DNA from: Siphonodentalium dalli
Taxonomy: Eukaryota > Mollusca > Scaphopoda > Gadilida > Siphonodentaliidae
Direction of reading: 5' to 3'
Assembly (NCBI GenBank): GCA_032622095.1
Contig: CP136068.1
Coordinates: forward strand, 47,238,443-47,302,442
Length of the DNA: 64,000 nt
Part shown: in pieces, positions 35,257 through 47,953 of the stretch
Numbering within the stretch: the stretch's first letter is position 1
Layout of the letters: the number at the start of each line of letters is the position of its first letter
Program-made: the position numbers and the translations under genes
Notes under the pieces: model-generated
What the model was told of the DNA's origin: nothing
The model's input: only the letters and a program-made list of their open reading frames with translations
Databases searched by the model: none

Positions 35257-36147
35257 CTACGTTCAGGTGAGTTATACTCCAGTGAAATATCCGCGATAAT
35301 CATGCCATAAGATAATCCCAGACACGACAAACCGAACTATAAAAACAGGTTTCGCTTTATTTCCACAGGATCCGGTCACGCACATATTTATGCGTATTTG
35401 GGAAGCTGTTCTTCAGAATATTTTGTTTAGCATTGCCTAATTCTAACAACTGACATAATATTACACGGTTACAGGTTCGTTGAAAATAACCATTCTGTTA
35501 AATATTCACAATGGCGGCTAATAGTTCATATTTGTTCAACCCTATATATAACTCTGGGCGTCTGATTATTGCTTGGGGAGTTAGTTCCCACGCTACGCAT
35601 TCGTCTTATTTTATTTTATGGCGGAAGTTCAAGATTCACGTTGCTGTCACAGTGTATTAATACATGTACATCTATTTGGGCATTTTGTTATGATGCGGAC
35701 ATTTTTTCTAAGATATACATGTACCATATTCTTATACTGGATAATGACCAAATAGTCGTTAGACGTTGATCCACATGTGACAGTTTCACCATGCTACATG
35801 TAGTAATTAGTAGCACTGAGTAATATGGTGCACACCTTGTAGATATTCACAGCGAAGTGACGCAATGAAGTTGAAAGTTATATAAAATATGACTCTTCCT
35901 GATTTCCAAAGGGGATCATACTAGCAGCATATGTACGTACGTTTACATGTACAACAGTTCAATACATGAGTTATCTTGCACACACAAACTAGCATGTGCA
36001 TAGCTACGAAATGATGTAGAGAGTATTATGAATGAAACAAATGAAGACGCGACCTTCCAAGTTTCAAATATTGGCACATTACGTACCCGTTATGTCGCCT
36101 AAGAATACATATTATGAGTAAATAAGGCGATGTCTTTGTCCAACATA

Positions 36148-36232
36148 AATAGGCACACGGGAAGTTCCCCCACCCATAAACACAAAACATGTTTGTAGTT
36201 ATGGGTGGCGGGGAACTTCGCCGGTGACAGTT
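36148..36232. repeat. Small hairpin
   Basis: CACGGGAAGTTCCCCCACCC with ATAA pairs with TTATGGGTGGCGGGGAACTT. Stem of about 30 bp. Confidence 0.5.
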
Positions 36233-36590
36233 TCCAAATTCGACTGTATATTTATTTCATTGCCGAATGTAGGACAGTCTCCTCACATGCGACTGTGGAA
36301 TCTGGTTTGATTATTGGGTATTCAGGCAGTACCTAGTGAATTAATCCCGACAAATTACGGCTTCAAATGGAAATTAAGGACTAAATACCATATATTTCAG
36401 CCTGTTTCGTTCATATGGTGGATTTTATCGTAGGGAAAGAGAACACAGTCGTTTATGGTGTCGTGTTACGATAGTAGAATTATAAAATATGTGCTGCATC
36501 TATAGTTTAGGCGATGACGGGGACACATATCAGGGACATTTATGCAATTAAGCGATATATTTTCTCGACAAATGTTTTGTACACTGTGTA

Positions 36591-39271
36591 GGTTACACTG
36601 GTGTAAATGTTTTCCATAGGCCTCAGTGCTAACGTTTTAGCGTATAGTGTTGGCAATATAAATGTTGGGTCCAAAATTTTCTTTAAATCTGAAAAATTGA
36701 CATTTTGGGAAACTTTTTACACAAAAAAATCATGTCTGTCTAGCAGGGAATTCGCCTCTAAATCTTATGTTTTCGTAACTAGTGTCAGAACCGCATAAAA
36801 AAATACAGTCATATTTTAGACCACACCAAAAAATTCAAACTTCACTACAAAGGGTTAATTCCTGTGCCAATTGTTATTTTACCTATGGGAAATCATAGGG
36901 AAGAGGTGTGATGATTTTTTTATGTGAAAAGCACACAAGGCTATTGACCAATCAGGGCCCAGTGTCTATTTTATTCTCTCCTATATATTCCAACCGCATC
37001 CGCTAGATGTCGCTCGGAACATTATTTACACCAGTGTAACCTAAAGCGATAACCCGCTTTTTCGCGGAATAATTGTAACTCCCTACATTTCTTCAGAATT
37101 GCCCGTCAATGGAAAAAATGTGTTCAAAAACAATATCACATCTGTGGTTCTTTATTTATCACACACAATTTAACCCCACCCCCTTTAACAAATTATTCAT
37201 AAAAAAAGCACAATTTTCCACCACCAGTCATGTTCAGGCCCCATTTTCACTCAGTTTTAGGGGTCTGGTGTTGCAAACTTGGATCAGCTATGGAAGACTG
37301 TACAATATTCTTTCCATGAGAGAACTTCTGGTGATGTGAGGTCATTGAGTCCAGATCTGATCAGCTGAGCATCAAGCGCATGACTTTATCAGCACATTGA
37401 AGAATAAAATATGACATTTTCAGGTCTGCAAGGGTGATCCAAGATAACTGGATGTGGGTGTATATTGAATTAGTTGAATAAAGATATGCTCTCTTTGAAT
37501 TGCTGAAGCATTTTCTTAAATGTGTCCAAGTTTTAGTGCTATTAACCTTCAAATGACCATACCCACCAGTGGAAATGACACACTTTTATGATATATATCT
37601 GTATATCACTGGCTATAAAATCAAAAATACTTGTTAGATTAGGTTCTTATAACAATTGATATATGTGTCGTTGACATGCTCATGTTATGGGTCATTTGCA
37701 TTATCATGTGACTATTACCACCTTGAAAAATTTTGAAAATACCTTGAAAAATTGGCATTTTTTATGAAAAATCTTACTATTTTTTTGGCTGATGTTAGTG
37801 AAAGAAGACATCAGCAGCAAGAATAGCCACACCAAGCATGAGATATTCATTGGACTGAAAGACCAGGCTCTGTAAAATGCATTAAAATGCTTTAAAGTGA
37901 CTCACAGGAATCAAAAATGATAAAAGCTATATTTTCCCTTTAGGTTACACTGGTGTAAATGTTTTCCATAGGCCTCAGTGCTAACGTTTTAGCGTATAGT
38001 GTTGGCAATATAAATGTTGGGTCCAAAATTTTCTTTAAATCTGAAAAATTGACATTTTGGGAAACTTTTTACACAAACAAATCATGTCTGTCTAGCAGGG
38101 AATTCGCCTTTAAATCTTATGTTTTCGTAACTAGTGTCAGTCTGGTGTTGCAAACTTGGATCAGCTATGGAAGACTGTACAATATTCTTTCCATGAGAGA
38201 ACTTCTGGTGATGTGAGGTCATTGAGTCCAGATCTGATCAGCTGAGCATCAAGCGCATGACTTTATCAGCACATTGAAGAATAAAATATGACATTTTCAG
38301 GTCTGCAAGGGTGATCCAAGATAACTGGATGTGGGTGTATATTGAATTAGTTGAATAAAGATATGCTCTCTTTGAATTGCTGAAGCATTTTCTTAAATGT
38401 GTCCAAGTTTTAGTGCTATTAACCTTCAAATGACCATACCCACCAGTGGAAATGACACACTTTTATGATATATATCTGTATATCACTGGCTATAAAATCA
38501 AAAATACTTGTTAGATTAGGTTATTATAACAATTGATATATGTGTCGTTGACATGCTCATGTTATGGGTCATTTGCATTATCATGTGACTATTACCACCT
38601 TGAAAATTTTTGAAAATACCTTGAAAAATTGGCATTTTTTATGAAAAATCTTACTATTTTTGTGGCTGATGTTAGTGAAAGAAGACATCAGCAGCAAGAA
38701 TAGCCACACCAAGCATGAGATATTCATTGGACTGAAAGACCAGGCTCTGTAAAATGCATTAAAATGCTTTAAAGTGACTCACAGGAATCAAAAATGATAA
38801 AAAGCTATATTTTCCCTTTAGGTTACACTGGTGTAAATGTTTTCCATAGGCCTCAGTGCTAACGTTTTAGCGTATAGTGTTGGCAATATAAATGTTGGGT
38901 CCAAAATTTTCTTTAAATCTGAAAAATTGACATTTTGGGAAACTTTTTACACAAAAAAATCATGTCTGTTTAGCAGGGAATTCGCCTTTAAATCTTATGT
39001 TTTCGTAACTAGTGTCAGAACCGCATAAAAAAATACAGTCTTATTTTAGACCACACCAAAAAATTCAAACTTCACTACAAAGGGTTAATTCCTGTGCCAA
39101 TTGTTATTTTACCTATGGGAAATCATAGGGAAGAGGTGTGATGATTTTTTTATGTGAAAAGCACACAAGGCTATTGACCAATCAGGGCCCAGTGTCTATT
39201 TTATTCTCTCCTATATATTCCTCCCGCATCCGCTAGATGTCGCTCGGAACCTTATTTACACCAGTGTAACC
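36591..39271. mobile_element. Composite MITE array with TIR GGTTACACTGGTGTAAAT
   Basis: Complete 450-bp MITE copies lie at each end (36591-37041 and 38819-39271), both in the same orientation, with 18-bp inverted termini. A third, right-truncated copy (37942-38130) is fused to the internal segment. The internal segment 37264-37941 is repeated almost exactly at 38140-38818, giving an 877-bp tandem period. The outermost ends are bordered by TGTA (36587-36590 and 39272-39275), consistent with one insertion and a 4-bp target duplication. The repeated 63-residue frames inside are too short and family-less to call genes. Confidence 0.75.
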
Positions 39272-40017
39272 TGTAGCGGATATGTTCATCTGTGATTTGA
39301 TCAGCTCGATGCAGTCTCTGTGGTATGTGGTAGGTTATTGCTGTGTGTGCATCCAATCACTGGTACAACTGCTGATATAGTTAGTTAAAGCTAGCTGCAT
39401 ATTATGGCCAACGAGTTTTCAATCATGCATGTTGGTTCAATTTGAGCAACACCACGGAGAGTGACAACTGTAGTCGGGCTTGGGTAATAAATAACGACTG
39501 AACAAATAAGTACAGGACATTTAGAAAATGTCTTCTTAATGTGTGACTTTCTAATCTCAAGTTAGCTACGACTGTTTATTCGCAAAGCCCACTACATACA
39601 ACGGCCTATAATTTTGAATACCAACATATGAATTAGTTGATAGTTCAATATGATCTCTTTTGGGTATACTGTATGTGAGTTTATTCCGTAGCCGTGTGCG
39701 TGGGACGCAGACTCGTGTCATACATAACATGTCAGACCAATCTGCATGCATCCAAAATATATGTGACGTTGTGCATTCAATACACACATCTTACATGACA
39801 TTGTACATTAGCATTTAAAACTAGCATTAGAAGGTACAAATGAGGGATGAATTTTAACAATATTCTGCCAATTCACGCCCTGGAAGTTGCTTCCACACAA
39901 CATGTTTGGGTGGGCACGATGTCAAATGACGTTATTTCAACCGACCAACACCGTGTATAAAGTTATAGAGAATAAATTCACATGAGTTCAAATATACTTT
40001 GTGAATCTTGGACAGTG

Positions 40018-40400
40018 GGGATAAAATAAAGGTCAAGATCAAGACCAAAAACACGGTCGCACGTGAAATTGGACCGCTCATATATTGTTCACGGGATCAA
40101 AGTAGTCATAGATACCAAATTTGAGTGGGATCGGTCGAGGTCCATAAACATGCCATTATGAGCGTATATGAGCGAGGTCAAGGTTAAGGTCAATGACACG
40201 GTCGCATGTGAAATTCGTCCATTGTGTTACCCGGATCAATGTAGGCCTACATACCAAATCTGAGTCGGATCGGTCGAGCAGTTTTCGAGTCTGTAACACA
40301 CCTATATACACACATACCTACATACATATACACATTCATATATGCATACATACATACATACATACATAAATACATCCATACATCCATACACACAGGCAGA
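40018..40400. repeat. Dimeric SINE-like or LINE-tail repeat plus microsatellite
   Basis: Two units (about 40027-40145 and 40166-40300) share AAGGTCAA, ACACGGTCGCA, GTGAAATT, ATACCAAAT and GATCGGTCGAG. The second unit ends CAGTTTTCGAGTCTGTAACA and then runs into a CATA/CACA microsatellite (40305-40400). This ending resembles RTE-type 3' tails. No RNA polymerase III promoter boxes were confirmed. Confidence 0.5.
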
Positions 40401-41402
40401 ACTTCCAAAATATATATTAGATGTGGATGAAATTTTGACTCAGGCATCATATATACATACATGTATGGCCCTACTTGGTGAACAACCTGACCGTCCGTGT
40501 ACGGTATGGTCGAAGATGATATCCAACATGGTGACCGATTTGTTTTCAGAAAATGCAATAAATTTAAATGTACTTTATACAGATAAAATTGTGTGAAGTA
40601 TATACAAATATATATCGCTTTGTGGTTAGGCTAGCTTCAAAGCTGATCTATATCTTCCTATGATAAGTTTGTTTTATAGTTTCCTGCGCAATATATGTCC
40701 GGGAATTTGATTTCTAGTTATTAGGTATAATATACATTGAATCAATTTGGAACATTCTACGGCCCGCATTCATTATGAGCATAGCATGCGGGATAACAAT
40801 ATATAAACAGTGTAAAAATAGTAACGAAAAAATATCCAACTTAAATTGACTATCGCATTATAAGAAGTCATCTATATGAAATTAATATATATTAATTGAA
40901 TGATGCGTTTCCGGACTTACATGTATTATTTTATATCTCGGAAACTATATAAAACGTATTTAGGAATAGGTCGACCATCTTTAAGTAATTCACTAGCCAT
41001 AAGGGCAGCCAGAATGGCCACCAGAATTGGAAATAATACTATTTTCCACTAGTTACTTCTATATATGAATTTTGTTTTAATGATAATTGTTCGTTTTACG
41101 CTATTTGTCCAGATCGACTTATATACGAGGATCTAACGCCTGTATGAACATACAACATGTTACCATTCAATTATGGTGAGATTTACGATTGAAGCCACTG
41201 TGTTTGAGGCATGGAAATGTACGACAGTATACATAAAACACGAACAGCAGTACATGAGTCAAGTTTCGGTTAATGTTTTCTTAATTCATACTGAAACGTA
41301 CCGAACGATAGTTCAAATATATTCAGACTGTGGATATGAGACAATCGATATCTGGCTTAGAATTTGCTGACATCACACTCAGCGTGTAAATGTTCTGGAT
41401 TG

Positions 41403-41410
41403 TTTTAATT
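41403..41410 (-). promoter_or_regulatory. Possible polyadenylation signal of the Mab-21-like gene
   Basis: ATTAAA on the minus strand about 30 bp after the stop codon. No canonical AATAAA is closer. A weak assignment. Confidence 0.3.
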
Positions 41411-41437
41411 GAAACGGCAGCTTACACAGTTAAGCTA

Positions 41438-43441
41438 TCACGTATTGTGTGTCAGTGTTTTAGTATCACGGTCGGGGCGTGTGGTGGTTATGAATTCCAT
41501 CCACCCATGATAGCCGTATAACTCGTAACATATCTCTTCGAAATTCATAATCGCTTGACTCAAAATATGGTAAGCCGAGAAACATTGATATTCCACACTT
41601 GTTTGATCAAGTATTCTGCTTAGACTGCTGAGTCCTTGGTTTGGTTGATCGCGTGCCGCAGTCGGTTTCAGATGGACACTCATAACAATAGTGTACTCAA
41701 CATGCATGAACCATCGATCAACCGCATCATACAATATGTGAATATTCGCTGGTGAGTCATCGACTATCGCCGGTCGGAACAAATTTACACCAGTGTGCAT
41801 AGAAGAAAACACCGCCTCAATATTATCGACTGCAAACGATAATAATTGCCTGGTAACTTGATTTAGCATGGTGTCAATGTTATATTTACGCCAATCAGGG
41901 TTCATATGTTTGTCGTCATGTGATCTATTTGATGTCTGCCCTAACAGTTGGCCAGCCATGGTGTTCTCGTATGATTTCAATCTGTTCAATATATCATCAG
42001 TGAATGCCAACCACTTCTTCATTGTGCAGTGTACGTGTTGCAATCTCAAGCTGGCATCGCGACTGTTGCTTCCGAATTGATGTCCAATTTTAAAACCAAA
42101 ATACTCGTCTAACGGTTCCACGGTCGTTGTTATTAATCCACAAATGAACTGTATGAATCTTTTATGAACAAGCTTCGATTGGTCACGAAGATCTCTAGAT
42201 CGTACCCAACCATTAGTCACAACATTGAATGACGTATGCAACTTTTCAACTTGATCAACGTGTGTGCGTCTCACTACAACTGTCGGACATATCCTCATGA
42301 CAGATTCGGAAACCTGTTGTTTCAAGTCGTTATGAGGGGAATTTCCTGCTACTCCATACATTGTCTCTGCTGCTCCGAATGTATTGATGGTAATGTGCAT
42401 ATCATCAATACCAGCAATACATATATTAGTGATCATATTATTTGCAAGAAACAGTTTCGTGTATGATTTCATTCCCGCGATATCGTCCGCTATGATATAA
42501 AACCCGAGAAAGGACCACAAAAACCTGCGGATATCTATCAGAGAAGATTCAGATACACCGGCCAACAAATTCATTTCAGAAACAAAATAATGAGGCATGA
42601 ATCTCTCGTTCAAATACCGAAGGAGTCTCGTTAATATTCCCACAACTGGTCGATCAATTATCCAGTCTTGCGGCTTTGTTTGTTCATAATGCCAGAGAGC
42701 GGCCGTTTTCAGGAGAAATGATGTTATTATCCCCTTGTCACCATCGACACACAGTCTGATTCTTTTCAGAAACCGTATACTCAACAGTTGATTAACAGAC
42801 ATAGTTCTTGATAGCACAACTTCCGCCTTAGCAAACGACAGACAATAGTCGTGGAGTGGATCGGGGCTAACCGGTGCAGGTCTTGCTGTGACATGAAACT
42901 CGCCATTACTGATTAATGATATAACTTCGGTTGGTGGCCATGAACGGTCGCGTGAGACGAACGAGCGAGCTGCACTAGGTAAACCACTGAGTCTCAGTTG
43001 TGGAAAATAGTCTGCGGTACTTTTTGCACGTCCAATGCGTGTCAACCCAACCTTCGTGTATCCGTGACAACTGGGAGTCTCACCAAAGATATCTTCGCTC
43101 ATATGTCTCAATGGGTCAGCCAGCATATATTTACAGTTACCGGTGAGAACAGTTGGCACATTCCCGGTTAAATTCTTGGTGGGAATTCGGACATAACACG
43201 GGATGTCACGCCGATATACTAAGCTTGACTCATCGATCGTTATGTGCCGAGGTTCGATCAGAATGTCGAAATCACTTCCTGGAATACAAAGTCCGCTAGC
43301 CGAGCTCCCTACCAATGTCACCATGCGACGAGCGCACGCTTGTCGGGCGACACTTCTACTAAGATGTCGTTGATGCAGAGTCCGGTTATATTGTGAAGAT
43401 GACTTGACGAAGCGCCGATTATTTCGAGAGGACGATGCCAT
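41438..43441 (-). CDS. Mab-21/cGAS-like nucleotidyltransferase-fold protein (667 aa), intronless
   Basis: Near the N-terminus the protein has the nucleotidyltransferase signature GSS (45-47) followed by GSDFD (Asp57 and Asp59), the metal-binding pair of the Mab-21/cGAS fold. Asp144 in ADYFP could be the third acidic residue by position; this alignment is by eye. WPP at 168-170 and the helical block from about 197, SFAKAEVVLS to FLKRI, then FLLKTAALWHYEQ and PHYFVSEMNLL, match the Mab-21 C-terminal domain. About 300 further residues follow that I cannot assign. Family members can be cGAS-like receptors that sense nucleic acid and make cyclic dinucleotides, but many Mab-21 proteins have no known activity. 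The reading frame is full-length and unbroken, without internal introns. It could be one of a large lineage-specific family. Confidence 0.85.
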   Translation of the reverse strand: MASSSRNNRRFVKSSSQYNRTLHQRHLSRSVARQACARRMVTLVGSSASGLCIPGSDFDILIEPRHITIDESSLVYRRDIPCYVRIPTKNLTGNVPTVLTGNCKYMLADPLRHMSEDIFGETPSCHGYTKVGLTRIGRAKSTADYFPQLRLSGLPSAARSFVSRDRSWPPTEVISLISNGEFHVTARPAPVSPDPLHDYCLSFAKAEVVLSRTMSVNQLLSIRFLKRIRLCVDGDKGIITSFLLKTAALWHYEQTKPQDWIIDRPVVGILTRLLRYLNERFMPHYFVSEMNLLAGVSESSLIDIRRFLWSFLGFYIIADDIAGMKSYTKLFLANNMITNICIAGIDDMHITINTFGAAETMYGVAGNSPHNDLKQQVSESVMRICPTVVVRRTHVDQVEKLHTSFNVVTNGWVRSRDLRDQSKLVHKRFIQFICGLITTTVEPLDEYFGFKIGHQFGSNSRDASLRLQHVHCTMKKWLAFTDDILNRLKSYENTMAGQLLGQTSNRSHDDKHMNPDWRKYNIDTMLNQVTRQLLSFAVDNIEAVFSSMHTGVNLFRPAIVDDSPANIHILYDAVDRWFMHVEYTIVMSVHLKPTAARDQPNQGLSSLSRILDQTSVEYQCFSAYHILSQAIMNFEEICYELYGYHGWMEFITTTRPDRDTKTLTHNT

Positions 43442-43850
43442 AATAAAATAAACTTAACCTCTGATTTCAAATTTTCAATCCGCGAACCACATTTGCATTG
43501 TGTTGCCACCTAGCCAGCCGTGTTGGGTATATTAGGTGAAGGTTTCAGAACTAATGCACTTGTTCTCCTCGAAAGCTTCTTTGTTCGTGCTCACAGTGTA
43601 ACCCCATATACAACAGAACAGCAGAACAGAACTCAAGACGTCTCAGACAAACACAAACGTCAAGATTATATATTTGCCATAATCTTGTTCGAATTTTAAG
43701 CCCGTACTGAGCTACACACGCAGTCCAGAACATGTCATTGCAAACATCAACACACGTTTTCCACTGTACAGGAGTACCATACTCGGCTAGACAATGATGA
43801 CTGATGAGAGGTATATTGTGGGCAAGAGATAGCCTGCCGCAGATATGTAC

Positions 43851-43925
43851 CTGCAAGAATAAAACAAGTATTTACTAAACAGTATACATTTAGGCGACAA
43901 ACTGAGGAGAAAATCATGTACTTAC
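43851..43925 (-). other. Possible 5' leader intron of the Mab-21-like gene
   Basis: A strong acceptor (pyrimidine tract with TTCTTGCAG) ends at 43851, and a GTAAGTAC donor lies at 43925. They would define a 75-bp intron upstream of the start codon at 43441. The spliced sequence carries no convincing coding frame, so it would be untranslated leader. Confidence 0.35.
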
Positions 43926-44113
43926 TAATTTCCGGTGATATTTCTCGTAACCATGGAAGTACTCGTATGTGTGTGTAAACATACTGTATTCCAACACAAA
44001 GACAATACATACAGATACATAAGCCATAATTTATTGAAGCAGAGTATAGTTGACATAAAATTGTTGCTGTATCTTGTTGGAGATTTGTAGGCATGTTATA
44101 TCATTGGTGTGAA

Positions 44114-46250
44114 TTTAGTTAGGTGTTCGGCATTATACATGTGTTTGACATTCGCGCGAAGTTAGTTAGGCGTTCGACGTTCAACATTCAGTCAATATCC
44201 AATTTCTGGTTTTTGCGGGAGAGGTTCTCCATTGGTTCAGTTCGTGCTACCCCGCTCGAATTTGGTCCCAGTTTCCTCGGTTTCCCCATGTTGCAGACCA
44301 TCGGCATAGACCCAGTTATCGATTTTGAGGTTTTTTTGCGAGGATGGAGTTCTCTTTAGCCCGTGCTCTCCAACTCGAACTTTGCCCGATTTTCATAGTT
44401 TTCCCCAATTTCTAAACTGGACTTGGAAAATTTCGCTTTGATGAGTTTAAATAGGCCGCTATAGAGGGCACATGCCATGTTTATTGACCGATCGACCCAA
44501 AATTAGGTGAGGGAGTGTCTTCCCACTAGCAATTGCCATAACAAAATGAACGGGTCGTAGACTGTTACCAATTTCAAAATGTTAAAGAAAAATTATAACG
44601 TGTTCGTGTGAAGTTGGTTAGGCGTTCGGCGTTAGGCATACCATTGACATTCGACTTGAACATTTTGACTGAAAAATCGAGTTTGGGTTTTCCGCGTGAA
44701 AGGTCATGTTTTCATCCAATTCGTGCTCAGCCACTCGAATCTGATAAAAAAAAATCCAGAGTTATCCCCAATCTTTAGACCCCCGCTGGACTGAACATTT
44801 CGCTTTGATGATTGTTGTGGTAAAATATTATAGTGCGATACATACATACCGTGTTTATCAGCCGATTGGCTCCAGTTTGGTGTGGACATGTGTTTCGACT
44901 AGGTTTCACCATGACCAAATACATGGGTCGCAGACGACAACTGATTTCAAATTTTGAAGTAAAATCGAAGGTCAAATCGGCAGTTTGACGTTCGGCGTTC
45001 AATGAAAATGTTAACTGAAAAATCGATTTCGGGTTTTTTCGCGTGAAAGGTTTTGTTTTGATCAAATTCGTGCTCAACCACACGAATCTTGTGAAAATGT
45101 TATCGTTTTCCCCAATATCCAGCCCTGACTAGACTATAGGTCAAAACAAGACCTTTCACCCGAAAAACTAAAACTTATTGTTGGGTCGAAATATTCTAAG
45201 ATGAACGCCTAACGCAGAACTTTTTAAATGGGTGGTGGTGGGCGAGCCATGAATTTGGTAAGGGTGACTCCTAGTCGGTAGACATGTCCACGTCAGCTTT
45301 GCAGCCAATCGGCCAATAAGCATGGCTTGTACATATCGCCCTATAATATATTTGCACACATATCATTAAAGCAAAATTTTCAATGTTCAGCAAGGGCTGG
45401 GCATTGGGGAAAACGATGGAATTATGACCAGATTCGTGTGGCAGAGCACAAATTGGGTCAAAACAAGATCTTTCAAACGGAAAACCCATTTATGTTTCAG
45501 TCAAACTGTTCTAAGTTGAATATCAACTGATTGTCTAACGCCTAACCAACTTCACACTAAAACATTCGATTTGCCTTTAAAATATTTAAATTGGTAACTG
45601 TGGCCTGTGCATTTAGTTATGACCATAGCTAGTGGAGAGACATTCCCTCACCAATTAAATTTGGGATCGATCGGTCAATAAACATGGCCCGTGCCCTCTA
45701 TATAACATCATCAAAGCGGTGAAGGAATTTATACTAGATTCGTATTGCGGAGAACGAATTAGGTCAAAACAAGACGTTTTCACGCGAAATACTGAACATT
45801 TATTTTTGGGTCGAAATTTTGAAAAGTTGAACGCCGAACGTCAAACTGCTAGATTGACATGCGATTATACTTAAAATTTTGAAATGGGTTGTAGTCTGCG
45901 ACCCATGCATGCATTTGGGATGAAAACGTGTCAATCGGTCGAAAAACATGGCTTTAATGTAACGCCAAATAATATTTCAGCACACAAACCATCAAAGTCC
46001 AGAAAGGGCTGGAAACTGGGTGAAACGATGGAATTTTCTCCACATTCGTATGGCTGAGCAAGAATTTGGTCAAAACAAGACATTTAGCGCAAAATACACG
46101 AACTCGATAGTTCAGTCAAAATGTTCTAAACCAATGGAAATCGGACAAATTTTGAGTTGGGTAGTACGATTGGGGTAAAACGAACACCTTTCATGCTAAC
46201 ACAACTCAAAACTTCATGCGAATGTCAAACTAATGTCTAACGCTATGAAC
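44114..46250. repeat. 2.1-kb multi-unit inverted array (giant foldback)
   Basis: The left half holds forward copies of a ~350-450-bp unit marked by TTAGGCGTTCGGCGTT (around 44168, 44620 and 44985), TTCGTGCTCAGCCACTCGAA and CGTGAAAGGT. The right half holds the same blocks in reverse complement (around 45203, 45531, 45830 and 46230), including AACGCCTAACCAACTTCACA and TCGTGTGGCAGAGCACAAAT. The centre lies near 45140. The copies are diverged, so a transcript would fold into a long imperfect duplex. No open frame of note and no transposase. It starts about 700 bp upstream of the Mab-21-like start codon. Confidence 0.75.
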
Positions 46251-46254
46251 GTGT

Positions 46255-47830
46255 TTGGTAATTCATGCCACTTAGGAAGATGATACCCAACATGCTTAAG
46301 ATAGTAATACGTATACACTATCTTGATACCACACCGTCTCATGAATACCACACAAAGCCAACATGGGACCAGTATTTCGTATCTGGTCGTTGCTATTTAA
46401 TTGGGTATTTATAGTGGCTGATTGACTATGTGTTCGATAATGTGTTGAAATTGTACGATAGGTAGATTACGAGAAGCGTGGAGAGTATGGTGGGTTATAA
46501 CTGAGACGGAGAGGAAGAGGATGAGGAGGAGGGAGAGTTTGACACAAATGCAGTATCAGATTTTTTGACAAAATAGTAATATAATATGCTCGTAGTTACC
46601 AACATACAACAAGTAATATGTCATATCTTAGTTTTTTAAACTTTCCCCTAGTTTCCTGTCATTTGCGACCGCGTCGGCCATTTTGAATGCGTGATACTCA
46701 TCAAGTCGAAACCACGTAATTCCCCACCGTGAATTAAAATGTGTGCTGAAAACAGCAAATGTCACATTGTGTACCCAAAATAAATTGCTGTAAAGCAGGG
46801 TACACAACACACCAACATATGGCGACGTTTAAATTGGGACCAAGACCCTTCGAAACGGTGGAAGAACATATTTAATTATGCAAAATCGTATCATATAGAC
46901 AAGTCTCCAGCTCTCCGATTGTTGGACATGTCCTACCTGGTACCCCCAAATCACCGATAAAAAGTTAGGGATAGTCACATGCATTTGTATTCATTTTGAC
47001 TAACCCACTTTTTTCAGTGAGTCGCTATGACTAACTATGGCCTTAATGATAGTGAATACAATCCATACATGTACGTTACACGAAGAATAACTTTAATTAC
47101 ATAACAAATTTAAGCCTAATATTCATTGCTAATTATTAAATTTCCATTGCATCGCAATTCTATTAAATATATAATTGAGCAAACTTCAATCCCACACCGC
47201 ATGCTACACTATTCAGATACAAGGTTGTTATTTCATAAACACCAGTCATATCGGCAACATTAACAATTTAAACATACCACAACCTGATGTTTTAACACAG
47301 ATAATTCCCTGCGACAAACGTTTGGCTAAGCCAATTTAGTCATGTTGCCTATCTTTTTCACTTCAGTGATGTAGGAAAATCCCCAACAGCTTCTGCTGAC
47401 TGCTTCAGACGCAAAGTTTTAACAACAGTAGGGCACATGCGACTGTTGGTCTACAAACCCACACATTTACCACTAATTGTTCGTTGGAAAATCAAATTAC
47501 ATTGTGAAAGTGATCTTCAACGAAAACACTGGCATTTTAGAGTTACCTCTCCTTATCAACAATCAAAGAAAACACACACACATCTTGTGCTACAGTAGAG
47601 GTAACACGAATAAATGTCTACAACCAGTAACTGATTAGTATAGTCGAACTTGGATTATGTTCCAGTATCGCACTCCGAATGTAGTTAGTATAAGATAAAG
47701 TTCTCAGTATTGACAATGTTGTTGACAACCGGAAGGGGTGGGGCGCAATCAATTTATTGTCAGGACCCTTAAGTCGCTATTGTATTAGTTAATGTCAACC
47801 ACACCGACCAAGCCATCGACACAACACTGT
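46255..47830. other. No gene recognised
   Basis: Non-coding sequence with a purine-rich run at 46501-46541 (GAGGAAGAGGATGAGGAGGA). Nothing else was identified. Confidence 0.4.
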
Positions 47831-47832
47831 GT

Positions 47833-47942
47833 GTACATGTATATATGATGTGTCTCTTTATACATATCTCCATTCAAGTCTTACATGTACATGTGTATGA
47901 GGTGTGTCTCTTTATACATCTCTTCATTTATGTCTCACATGT
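47833..47942. repeat. 55-bp tandem duplication
   Basis: Two adjacent copies share TGTGTCTCTTTATACAT and TTACATG or TCACATG ends, with TACATGT flanks. Confidence 0.6.
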
Positions 47943-47953
47943 TAATGTATATT

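Noticed and set aside
36607-39028. Three near-identical 63-85-residue frames
   Set aside because: They lie in repeated MITE left ends. The identity reflects DNA duplication; no known protein family and no coding constraint is evident.
43551-44094. Upstream open frames as an extra coding exon of the Mab-21-like gene
   Set aside because: The spliced frame ends quickly in a stop and has no family match; an untranslated leader is the better reading.
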